From NCBI GenBank assembly GCA_937897785.1, contig CALCNB010000265.1:1-6060 (forward strand): a stretch of DNA of 6,060 nt, written 5' to 3'. The notes beneath the pieces were generated by a model. The model was not told the DNA's origin, did not search any database, and worked only from the letters and a program-made list of their open reading frames with translations. This DNA comes from an uncultured Cellvibrionales bacterium. GTDB lineage: Bacteria; Pseudomonadota; Gammaproteobacteria; Pseudomonadales; UBA7434. The position numbers and the translations under genes are program-made. Positions 1-6,060 of the stretch are shown here, piece after piece (positions within the stretch are counted from its first letter, which is position 1; each line of letters opens with the position of its first letter).

Positions 1-1451
1 TGGACTCATTATGTATTAAAGACATGAGTGGTCAGCTGACACCTGCTTTCGCATTAGATTTAATTCCAGCACTTAAATCATTGGGCCTACCGGTTTACTT
101 GCACTGTCATAGTACCGACGAAGCGCGTGCCCTCGGTGTCCAGACGGTTGCGATTGAGGCCGGCATTAGTGGTATTGAAGTCGCTGTTGAGCCACTAGCA
201 GGCGGCGCTTCGCATCACGATGTTGAAAATATCTGCTACTTAAAAGGCGTGATACCTACCAACGCCAAAGCGATTACAGCTCTAAAAGCTAATCTTGCTG
301 AGGTTTTTGGCTCGCGTGCGCAGAGCCGACAAGACGCGGCCATTCCCTTGGCGACACTAAAAAAATTGGTTAGCTTAGGAATTCCAGGCGGTGCTATTCC
401 CTTTATTGTGAAAGACTTGCAGGCCAATGTCTGTGGCATGTTCGGGGTTGATCTCGACGAGGCACTGGTTTTATTTGAAGATGAATTACGCAGGATTCAA
501 AGCCAATTAGGTTTTGTTCCCTTAGTGACGCCCACCGCCGATATCATTGCAAAGCAGACCATTAAAAGTTTGGGTAATCGTCAGCGTACGGCTGCTTATC
601 AATTGGTTGATCCCAGATTCTGTCGTTTGGTACTCGGCCATTATGGCCAAGTGGTTAATCACGCAACAGATGAGCAGGTCGATGTGGCCGCTGAATTAGT
701 AGAAGAGGTTAAGCAGTATTGCGCCGCCATTGAGCAAGACGCCGACGGCTTTCGCAGCAAGGCAGGTCGTATTTTTCCCGAGCCCAGTGTGCTGGCGGAA
801 CATCCTGCTACGATTGCTATTGATCACGATGTTGCTGGGGTCGAAGAATATGTCGGCGACTTATTTTCACGTTATCCACAATCCTGTGAAAATTTTGGTA
901 CGGTTCAAGAATGCGTGATGATGCATATTATGCGCCCAGCCGGTAAAACGGATCGCTTATTGACAAAAAATATTTTACAGCCAACCGAAGAGCGCTTACG
1001 ATTTATTCTTAATCAGACGTTGCATTTACTACCGGGTAAGGATATACCTGAATCGCGTCAGGCCGCCGCCGATGAGTTGACTGATGAGTTTTTGTTGGCA
1101 GCCTTGGGTGATTACGACGGTATTGTTAACGGCATTAAAGATTTAGTGCTCAATGGTGATACAGAAAGTATTCGTCTGCGCATCAATCAACGAATGATCG
1201 AGGTCATAGATCCTATTTGTCAAACTAATGATGATGCACGCAAAAATCGCTATTACATTGAAAGGCGTTTTGTTGGCCTTTTTGCGGGTGCGGTGTTTTG
1301 GGACTTACAGCGAATTTGTCGACGTACTGGGGCAGATTCACGCGCCTCACTCGATGAAATGACGGCCCGTAAGCTCGATCGTATTATCTCTACAACCCTC
1401 AAGCGTCGCCGTCGCGAAGGTGTGGGTCAGGCGCAAGATTTCCTCTCTTAA
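1..1451 (+). CDS. Carboxyltransferase subunit of a biotin-dependent carboxylase (PycB/OadA-like), 5'-truncated
   Basis: The frame is open from the window edge (first full codon at 3), and the codons before Met24 read DSLCIKD. Together with MSGQLTP they form the conserved 'cIKDMaG-LtP' segment of the PYC/OADA carboxyltransferase TIM barrel, so ATG 24 is internal and the true start lies upstream. Numbering from Met24: the metal-binding His-x-His is H27-C28-H29, the barrel continues through 'AIEAG' (about 43-47), and the conserved carboxylase domain follows with PGG (121-123) and 'LGFVPLVTPT' (162-171), ending near 208. Such subunits move a carboxyl group between carboxybiotin and a 2-oxo acid such as pyruvate or oxaloacetate. 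The active-site lysine region would lie upstream. Residues 210-475 are an acidic, probably helical extension with a basic end (KRRRREG). No AMKM/VMKM biotinylation motif is present, so the carrier must be a separate protein. The family is clear; the substrate is not. Confidence 0.8.
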   Translation, partial: DSLCIKDMSGQLTPAFALDLIPALKSLGLPVYLHCHSTDEARALGVQTVAIEAGISGIEVAVEPLAGGASHHDVENICYLKGVIPTNAKAITALKANLAEVFGSRAQSRQDAAIPLATLKKLVSLGIPGGAIPFIVKDLQANVCGMFGVDLDEALVLFEDELRRIQSQLGFVPLVTPTADIIAKQTIKSLGNRQRTAAYQLVDPRFCRLVLGHYGQVVNHATDEQVDVAAELVEEVKQYCAAIEQDADGFRSKAGRIFPEPSVLAEHPATIAIDHDVAGVEEYVGDLFSRYPQSCENFGTVQECVMMHIMRPAGKTDRLLTKNILQPTEERLRFILNQTLHLLPGKDIPESRQAAADELTDEFLLAALGDYDGIVNGIKDLVLNGDTESIRLRINQRMIEVIDPICQTNDDARKNRYYIERRFVGLFAGAVFWDLQRICRRTGADSRASLDEMTARKLDRIISTTLKRRRREGVGQAQDFLS

Positions 1452-1593
1452 TGAGTTTCGCTGATATAAGCTTGCCCGTTAACTGACTCGCTGGGTATAT
1501 TTGCTGTAATGTGACTAGCAGCTGATTTCGCTTAAGCTATTTCTAACTGTTTACTATTCACCTTGTGTTACGCTAATAATAAGGTCAGTCGTC

Positions 1594-3714
1594 ATGCAAA
1601 CAAAAAAAACTTTTTGTTCTATTTGTTCTGCCTTTTGTGGATTTGAGGCTGAGGTAGAAGATAACCATATACTCTCTTTTCGTCCTGATACTAACCATCC
1701 GCTGAGTGAAGGCTTTAGCTGTACTAAGGGTCGGCAATTCCCCGATCTGTTAAACGCGAAAAATCGCTTGGTTAAGCCGCTAAAACGGCAGGGCAAGGAT
1801 TTCGTTCAACTGAAAAAAAGCGAAGCTTTAGATCAGATTGCCGCGCGATTAATGGCTATTAAAGACCAATATGGCCCTGAATCAATTGCTCTGTTTTCGG
1901 GTAACGGTGTGCAGTTTAAGGGAGCGACAGTGCCAGTGTTTCATGCGTGGCTGAATGCGCTTGGCTCGCACAATATGTTTAGTACGATGACGATTGATCA
2001 GCCGGCAAAAATTATTGCTACTGGTCGGCACGGGGTGTGGGCGGGTGGTGTGCAGTCGTTTGAATCCTCGGACGTGGCGATATTGGTCGGCAACAATGTG
2101 GTCGTATCGAGTTTAAATCAGTTGAGCGGTCCGCCGGGTTGGCGGCCTAAATCGATTAAACAAGCGAAAAAGCGTGGTTTAAAACTTATAGTCATAGACC
2201 CACGGTTGACCGAAACGGCACAGCTGGCAGATCTTCATTTGGCGATTAAGCCAGGGCAAGATGCCGTTTTATTAGCGGGCATGATTCGTCTGCTGATTCA
2301 GAAATCACTTTATGATCATGATTTTTGCCAGCAATACACTGATGACTTTGCCGCGCTTAAAGCGCAGGTTGAACCTTATGAGCTTACCTTTGTGGCTGAG
2401 CAGTCAGGCATTGACGCAGCGCTAATTGAGCAAGCAGTTGACCTATTTGGCGGCCAAAAACGTGGCTGTGTATCCAGTGGTACAGGGCCTGATATGGGGC
2501 CGCACCCTAATTTATCCGAACACTTGATCTGCGCCATGAATACCATATGTGGTCGACACAATCGTACTGGCGATAAGGTTAACACTTCTTTATTAACCCC
2601 GAATATGCCGCCGATGGAAGCGGTGATACCTTGGGATTTTCTTCCGCCAACACTTAATCTTCAGGCAAATAATCGACGCTCTAGGATTGCTGACGCGAGG
2701 CAGGTGTATCAAGAGATGCCTAGCTCAACTTTAGCTGATGAAATTTTGACAGCCGGCAAGGGGCAAATTAAAGCCTTAATCGTGATTGGCGGAAACCCCG
2801 TGTTATCGTTACCAGACAAGACTAAAATTAAACAAGCCTTAAGTGCGCTTGACTTATTGATCTGTATTGACGTTAGGCGCACCGATACCACGGCATTGGC
2901 TGATTATATATTGCCGGCTAGTTATGGCTTAGAGCGGCCCGAAATCACTAGCTATGCCGATTTCGTATTTGATAAACCCTTTCACCAGTTTGCCGAAAAA
3001 CTCATCGAACCGCCTGGTGATGCGACTGAAGAGTGGATTTATCTTGCCGAGCTGGCTAAACGAATGGGCTTAGTGCTTGACTTGCCTGGCGGCCAAGTCG
3101 ATAGCCAGCATTCGAATGAAGACTTTATTGGTTTGTTAGAGAAACTCTATCCTGCCGAGGCAACTAAAGTGCCGATTGCCGAGATTGCGAGTCATCATGG
3201 CGGTAAACTCTATGAAGCGTTTTCTGATGTGACTGTTATGCCGGCTCTTGAAGGGATGGATGATAAATTTCAGCTAATGCCCGAGGGTGTGGCGCAGGAA
3301 TTTGCGGTATTGGCGAAAACATTAGCGGATCAAGACAGTCGTGATGATCGCTTTTTATTGATTTGCCGACGAAATAAATATGTTTACAATTCAATGTGTC
3401 ATGAATTACCGAAGTCGGTCACCAGTAATCCTGTATACATGCATCCCGATGATATTCTCTCTCTCGGCGCAGAAGTGGGCGATAGGGTAGCGTTAGAATC
3501 TGATTTTGGAAAAATAATCGCTATGTTGTCTGCCGACGTGACCTTACGGCGAGGCGTGGTTGCCAGTTCGCATAATTTTGGCGATGATAGCAATGGTCAA
3601 AATAATGAAAATTTTGCTTCGGTATCGGAATTGTTAAGTATGGAAAACAGTAATGATAATTATGCCCGAATGCCGATAATGACAGCGGTACCTATTACGG
3701 TTGTTAGGGCTTAG
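1594..3714 (+). CDS. Molybdopterin-dependent oxidoreductase with N-terminal [4Fe-4S] (DMSO-reductase superfamily), cytoplasmic
   Basis: A complete 706-residue catalytic subunit. The N-terminus carries Cys8-x2-Cys11-x3-Cys15-x27-Cys43 followed by TKG, the [4Fe-4S] site of formate-dehydrogenase/nitrate-reductase-like enzymes. The molybdopterin domain spans roughly 59-480 and includes 'IVIDPRLTETAQLADLHLA', 'KPGQDAVLL' and 'GGNP' near 400, typical of bis-MGD binding. The C-terminal dinucleotide-binding domain is about 585-700, with 'CRRNKYVYNS' and 'MHPDDILSLGAEVGD'. No Tat signal precedes the cluster, so the enzyme should be cytoplasmic. At the molybdenum-ligand position, where formate dehydrogenases have Cys or Sec, the sequence reads TMTIDQPAK, suggesting Asp135. 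The start is supported by AAGG at 1581-1584 and by the cluster beginning at residue 8. It lies 142 bp after the carboxyltransferase gene and 45 bp before a SnoaL-like gene. Class is confident; substrate and electron partner are unknown, and formate dehydrogenase is not supported. Confidence 0.9.
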   Translation: MQTKKTFCSICSAFCGFEAEVEDNHILSFRPDTNHPLSEGFSCTKGRQFPDLLNAKNRLVKPLKRQGKDFVQLKKSEALDQIAARLMAIKDQYGPESIALFSGNGVQFKGATVPVFHAWLNALGSHNMFSTMTIDQPAKIIATGRHGVWAGGVQSFESSDVAILVGNNVVVSSLNQLSGPPGWRPKSIKQAKKRGLKLIVIDPRLTETAQLADLHLAIKPGQDAVLLAGMIRLLIQKSLYDHDFCQQYTDDFAALKAQVEPYELTFVAEQSGIDAALIEQAVDLFGGQKRGCVSSGTGPDMGPHPNLSEHLICAMNTICGRHNRTGDKVNTSLLTPNMPPMEAVIPWDFLPPTLNLQANNRRSRIADARQVYQEMPSSTLADEILTAGKGQIKALIVIGGNPVLSLPDKTKIKQALSALDLLICIDVRRTDTTALADYILPASYGLERPEITSYADFVFDKPFHQFAEKLIEPPGDATEEWIYLAELAKRMGLVLDLPGGQVDSQHSNEDFIGLLEKLYPAEATKVPIAEIASHHGGKLYEAFSDVTVMPALEGMDDKFQLMPEGVAQEFAVLAKTLADQDSRDDRFLLICRRNKYVYNSMCHELPKSVTSNPVYMHPDDILSLGAEVGDRVALESDFGKIIAMLSADVTLRRGVVASSHNFGDDSNGQNNENFASVSELLSMENSNDNYARMPIMTAVPITVVRA

Positions 3715-3759
3715 ACGACAAAAATAAAACTTCACTGACTGGGAATTGGAGATCGATCG

Positions 3760-4128
3760 ATGAGCGAAAAAAGTCAAGCACAAATCCTTTTAGAGCGCTA
3801 TTGGGAAGAGGCCAGCAATCAAGGCAACTATGAGTTGGTACGTGAATTGTGTGCCGATCCAATTATCCGTCATGATGTTGATGGTGGCGTGACAAAGTTA
3901 AGCCACGATGAGCAAATTGCACGGGTAAAAATGGGTGTTGAAGATTTTGGTGTGCATATTGATCGTATCATTACCCATGCAGATGATACTTATGTGACAT
4001 CTATTTGGGAGACTAAATCAGCTAAAGATGAAAATATGAATCTTTGCGGAATTGAAGTATTTAAAGTTGAAAATGGCCGTTTAGCCCATTGTTGGAATGC
4101 GCCTTACGGTAAAGGGAAGTGGGGTTAA
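3760..4128 (+). CDS. SnoaL-like / NTF2-fold small protein
   Basis: A 122-residue soluble protein with no signal peptide or membrane segment. The order of elements fits the NTF2-like alpha+beta cone fold of SnoaL-type proteins: an N-terminal helix with 'LLERYWEEASNQGNYELV', then 'RHDVDGGVTKLS', a helix 'HDEQIARVKMGVEDFG', and strands 'HIDRIITHADDTYVTSIWE', 'LCGIEVFKVENGRLAHCW' and a terminal 'NAPYGKGKWG'. The 'EVFKVENGRLAHCWN' stretch is the usual last-strand signature of this fold. Members are small isomerases, cyclases, hydrolases or non-catalytic binding proteins, so the fold does not give a reaction. GGAG at 3748-3751, eight bases before ATG 3760, supports the start. The gene follows the molybdoenzyme by 45 bp with no terminator between them, so they are probably co-transcribed. 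A supporting role in the same pathway is an inference from position only. Confidence 0.75.
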   Translation: MSEKSQAQILLERYWEEASNQGNYELVRELCADPIIRHDVDGGVTKLSHDEQIARVKMGVEDFGVHIDRIITHADDTYVTSIWETKSAKDENMNLCGIEVFKVENGRLAHCWNAPYGKGKWG

Positions 4129-4144
4129 GTTGATCTTTAAAAGA

Positions 4145-4175
4145 ACCGAGCAAGCAGTAAAATCACTTGCTCGGT
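4145..4175 (-). terminator. Rho-independent terminator of gap, shared by converging genes
   Basis: A perfect 10-bp inverted repeat, ACCGAGCAAG (4145-4154) and CTTGCTCGGT (4166-4175), encloses an 11-base loop. Read on the minus strand it begins nine bases after the gap stop codon and is followed by TCTTTT, a short U-rich tail, so it fits termination of gap. On the plus strand it lies 16 bases after the SnoaL-like gene but is followed by CATTGATG, a poor U-tract, so it would end that transcript less efficiently, if at all. Confidence 0.75.
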
Positions 4176-4183
4176 CATTGATG

Positions 4184-5224
4184 CTAACTTGCAACAGCGG
4201 TTTCTTTGGCCGTGTCGAGTGCCACAATCACTTTAGCATTGTCGAGCATGCGGTTAGAGAAGCCCCACTCATTGTCATACCATGCTAAAACTTTCACGGT
4301 GTTTCCAATTACTTTAGTCTGGGTGCTATCAAACACTGAAGAAGCAGGGTGATGATTGAAGTCAGTTGACACTAATGGGAGAGTGTTAACAGCAAGCACG
4401 CCTGCTAACTGCTGTTCGGCCGCGCCAGATAAAATAGAATTGACTTCTTCAACCGTGGTGTCACATTTGGCGGAAAAGGTAAAATCGACTAATGAAGTAT
4501 TGATCACGGGTACGCGAACCGCTAGGCCATCAAGTTTGCCTTTCATTTCAGGAATTACATCACCGATCGCACTGGCTGCACCGGTTTTAGTTGGAATCAT
4601 TGAGTGAGTGGCTGAACGCGCACGACGTAAGTCAGTGTGATAAACGTCAGTCAACACTTGATCATTGGTATAAGAGTGAATAGTGGTTGCAAGTCCTGAT
4701 TCAATACCGATGGTATTGTTTAAGGCATAGACTAACGGTGCAAGACAGTTGGTAGTGCATGAAGCATTTGAGATTAAGCGATGTTCTGCAGTGAGAATTT
4801 GATCGTTGACACCAAACACGACGGTGGCGTCGAGGTCGGTACCTGGCGCTGAAATTAAAACGCGTTTCGCACCGGCTTCAATGTGTTTTTCAGCAGCTTG
4901 GCGCTTGGTGAATAAGCCTGTGCATTCAAATACCACATCGATGTCCATTTCAGCCCAAGGTAAGTCACTGGGATTGCGCTCTGCCAACACTTTAATATTA
5001 TCGCCGTTCACCACTAAGTTATTATCAAGCACCGACACTTGTCCGGGAAATCGGCCATGAGCCGTGTCATATTGCATCAGATGAGCGTTGATATTTGCGT
5101 CACCGAGATCGTTTAATGCAACAATCTTATACGGCAGTGATTCGCCTGCATTCAATCGCTCGTAGTAAGCCCTGAGTACATTTCTACCGATACGACCAAA
5201 ACCATTAATAGCAACTCGAAACAT
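4184..5224 (-). CDS. gap: Glyceraldehyde-3-phosphate dehydrogenase (NAD-type, HexR-regulon form)
   Basis: A complete 346-residue enzyme, normal length for the family. It would oxidise and phosphorylate glyceraldehyde 3-phosphate to 1,3-bisphosphoglycerate in the cytoplasm, serving the lower part of glycolysis and the Entner-Doudoroff route. Visible motifs are the Rossmann start 'INGFGRIGR' (6-14), Asn38-Asp39 ending the second strand (fits NAD rather than NADP), the active site 'SNASCTTNC' with catalytic Cys156, His183 in 'TTIHSYTND', the phosphate-site segment 'RRARSATHSMIPTKTGAA', and 'WYDNEWGFSNRM' near the end. Erythrose-4-phosphate dehydrogenase (Epd) is less likely: its usual 'IHSAMNDQQ' and 'IIPVDTKLA' variants are absent. 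The recalled sequence of the Pseudomonas gap copy associated with the hex/edd genes is a close match in these regions. GGAGAG at 5230-5235 sets the start. Two HexR-type operators upstream indicate control by HexR, whose gene lies next on the same strand. Confidence 0.96.
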   Translation of the reverse strand: MFRVAINGFGRIGRNVLRAYYERLNAGESLPYKIVALNDLGDANINAHLMQYDTAHGRFPGQVSVLDNNLVVNGDNIKVLAERNPSDLPWAEMDIDVVFECTGLFTKRQAAEKHIEAGAKRVLISAPGTDLDATVVFGVNDQILTAEHRLISNASCTTNCLAPLVYALNNTIGIESGLATTIHSYTNDQVLTDVYHTDLRRARSATHSMIPTKTGAASAIGDVIPEMKGKLDGLAVRVPVINTSLVDFTFSAKCDTTVEEVNSILSGAAEQQLAGVLAVNTLPLVSTDFNHHPASSVFDSTQTKVIGNTVKVLAWYDNEWGFSNRMLDNAKVIVALDTAKETAVAS

Positions 5225-5345
5225 TTTTTCTCTCCACTGGTATTCTTAACCGAGCCATTCTGACGGGTAGACAATTAAATTCTGCGGTACTAGACGTGGT
5301 GGTGCTCGCCCAAATATGAATGGCAGGGTGCGGTAACATTTTCAG

Positions 5346-5360
5346 GGTAATAAAATTACA
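5346..5360 (-). promoter_or_regulatory. HexR-type operator, gap-proximal
   Basis: GGTAATAAAATTACA on the plus strand differs by one base from the pseudo-palindrome TGTAAT-AAA-ATTACA, the HexR motif described in Shewanella and other gammaproteobacteria. It lies about 120 bp upstream of the gap start codon and overlaps the -10 of a possible gap promoter, so bound HexR could block initiation. Confidence 0.75.
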
Positions 5361-5380
5361 TATATTGGTACCGCTGTCCA
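5353..5380 (-). promoter_or_regulatory. Possible sigma-70-type promoter of gap
   Basis: On the minus strand TGGACA (5375-5380, 5 of 6 matches to the -35 consensus) is followed after 16 bases by TAATTT (5353-5358, a weak -10 with 3 of 6 matches). It falls between and across the two operators, where a HexR-controlled promoter would be expected. The -10 is poor and other registers are possible, so this is tentative. Confidence 0.25.
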
Positions 5381-5396
5381 TTTATTTAGGTAGTCA

Positions 5397-5411
5397 TGTA
5401 ATAAAATTACA
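5397..5411 (-). promoter_or_regulatory. HexR-type operator, distal, perfect palindrome
   Basis: TGTAATAAAATTACA is a perfect inverted repeat, two 6-bp arms around AAA, and matches the known gammaproteobacterial HexR consensus. It starts exactly 51 bp from the equivalent base of the gap-proximal copy, close to five helical turns, so both sites face the same side of the DNA. It lies about 80 bp beyond the hexR stop codon, in the only gap between hexR and gap. Confidence 0.85.
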
Positions 5412-5491
5412 ATAAAAGTTGATTATTTACTCATTTTCAGTGGTTTGTTTGTTTTAGGCTGTTCTGAGATGGCTGTTATCGAGATTAATGA

Positions 5492-6060
5492 CTAATTTTC
5501 TTTGGTCGTTTTTGTATTGGCAACGCTGCGTTTAACATCGAGTAAATGAGAAGAAAACTCATTCCCCATTTTTAACGCAGTGCCTGCAACAAGAATATCA
5601 ATCAGTGAAAGCTGAGCGATGCGTGACGTCATCGGCGTATAGGTATCGGTATCCTCATCATTGCCGACTTCGAGTACCTGCTGGCAATGTTGTGCTAGCG
5701 GTGAGCCTTGACTGGTTAAGCCAAGAATATGAGCGCCGCTGTTAACGGCTAATTCCGCAGCCTCAATAATGATACGTGTGCGACCCGTGTAAGAGATAAA
5801 CACGGCAACATCAATAGTACATGATGCGGCATCTTCATTTGTAAATGTTATTACTGGGCGGTTTCTAACTGCTCCAGTTGTAACCATATCATTCATAACG
5901 TAATTTCCATTCCATCCAAAAGGTTCACCATCTACTTGTTCGGATACAACACAGTCACTTGCAAACTCTGCATTATTTACAGTGAAGTTTAATTTAGAAT
6001 TTCCAGTATAAGTACCAGTTGCATCTTGAGCAGCAACTACAATTCTAGTTCCTTGGTCTA
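5492..6060 (-). CDS. hexR: HexR (RpiR family) C-terminal SIS domain, joined in frame to an unrelated segment; 5' end outside the window
   Basis: The frame is open from the window edge (first full codon 6058-6056) to TAG at 5492-5494, 188 codons. The last ~106 residues, encoded from about 5812 down, are the second part of the SIS sugar-phosphate domain of HexR: 'VAVFISYTGRTR' (the phosphosugar-binding Ser/Thr loop), 'SGAHILGLTSQGSPLAQH', 'DTDTYTPMTSRIAQL' and a C-terminal helix with 'HLLDVKRSV'. HexR is a repressor/activator of Entner-Doudoroff and glycolytic genes and binds KDPG through this domain. Full-length HexR has about 285 residues, with an N-terminal helix-turn-helix domain followed by the start of SIS. 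Here that part is replaced by about 80 residues resembling neither. Met at 5896 is not a credible native HexR start, as it lies inside the foreign-looking stretch and would give a protein without a DNA-binding domain. HexR identity of the C-terminal part is confident; the hybrid as a whole may be an assembly artefact. Confidence 0.7.
   Translation of the reverse strand, partial: DQGTRIVVAAQDATGTYTGNSKLNFTVNNAEFASDCVVSEQVDGEPFGWNGNYVMNDMVTTGAVRNRPVITFTNEDAASCTIDVAVFISYTGRTRIIIEAAELAVNSGAHILGLTSQGSPLAQHCQQVLEVGNDEDTDTYTPMTSRIAQLSLIDILVAGTALKMGNEFSSHLLDVKRSVANTKTTKEN
5841..6060 (-). other. AT-rich coding segment of apparently different origin, fused to hexR
   Basis: This stretch is about 37% G+C by hand count and has roughly 13 of 82 codons ending in G or C, far fewer than the HexR part. 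It uses AGA for Arg and mostly GGA for Gly, where the HexR part uses CGN and GGC/GGT. The translation, read from the window edge, is rich in Thr, Asn, Gly and Val ('VVAAQDATGTYTGNSKLNF', 'GEPFGWNGNYVMND', 'RPVITFTNEDAAS'). That suggests beta-structured repeats, as in phage virion or secreted surface proteins, but I recognise no specific family. The frame has no stop and continues beyond the window. Confidence 0.55.

Noticed and set aside
24..26. ATG at 24 as the start of the carboxyltransferase gene
   Set aside because: The in-frame codons before it encode conserved family residues (SLCIKD), and no ribosome binding site precedes it, so the gene continues upstream of the window.
1505..1519. 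TGTAATGTGACTAGC as a third HexR operator
   Set aside because: Only the left half-site matches; the right arm shows no ATTACA, so it is expected by chance.
1550..1580. TTTACT and AATAAT as a promoter for the molybdoenzyme gene
   Set aside because: The spacing is 19 bases, and the implied start site would fall at or after the ribosome binding site at 1581-1584. The match is too weak to call.
3752..3761. Palindrome ATCGATCGAT between the ribosome binding site and start codon of the SnoaL-like gene, with overlapping GATC sites
   Set aside because: It is a short palindrome with no second copy or known regulator motif. A methylation effect on translation start is speculative.
4356..5060. Plus-strand open frames inside the gap gene
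   Set aside because: They are shadows of the strongly conserved minus-strand GAPDH gene, with no ribosome binding sites or recognisable protein features.
5894..5896. ATG at 5896 as the start of a short SIS-domain protein
   Set aside because: The frame is open for 54 more codons to the window edge, the codons around it belong to the AT-rich segment, and no ribosome binding site is evident upstream (GGAAATTACGTT).

Overview
The window looks like chromosomal DNA of a gammaproteobacterium, probably aquatic or marine. The grounds are a Pseudomonas/Shewanella-type GAPDH gene, a HexR-like regulator gene beside it, and two near-consensus HexR operators between them. Base composition is moderate, except for the last ~220 bases, which are clearly more AT-rich. 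No tRNA, rRNA, CRISPR, insertion sequence or integrase was seen.

Layout. (1) 1-1451, plus strand: the 3' part of a biotin-dependent carboxyltransferase of the pyruvate carboxylase subunit B / oxaloacetate decarboxylase alpha type. Its 5' end lies outside the window. It has a long C-terminal extension and no biotinyl domain. (2) 1594-3714, plus: a complete cytoplasmic molybdopterin/[4Fe-4S] oxidoreductase of the DMSO-reductase superfamily, substrate unknown. (3) 3760-4128, plus: a small SnoaL/NTF2-like protein 45 bp downstream, probably in the same transcript. (4) 4145-4175: a hairpin terminator between converging genes, best suited to the minus strand. (5) 4184-5224, minus: a complete NAD-type glyceraldehyde-3-phosphate dehydrogenase. 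(6) 5225-5491: the gap upstream region, with two HexR-type operators 51 bp apart. (7) 5492-6060, minus: the sugar-phosphate-sensing SIS half of HexR. At about 5813-5840 its reading frame runs into an AT-rich coding segment that does not resemble HexR and stays open to the window edge.

How the genes work together. The right half is a central-carbon module: HexR, known in related bacteria to sense the Entner-Doudoroff intermediate KDPG, would control gap through the two operators. The left half is a pair or trio of plus-strand metabolic genes: a carboxyltransferase subunit, then a molybdoenzyme with a small SnoaL-like partner. No shared pathway can be proved from sequence alone.

The main surprises are the phased operator pair, the hybrid reading frame at the right end (most simply an assembly or amplification chimera, otherwise a real recombination), the carboxyltransferase without a biotin carrier domain, and an Asp where many relatives of the molybdoenzyme carry Cys or Sec.
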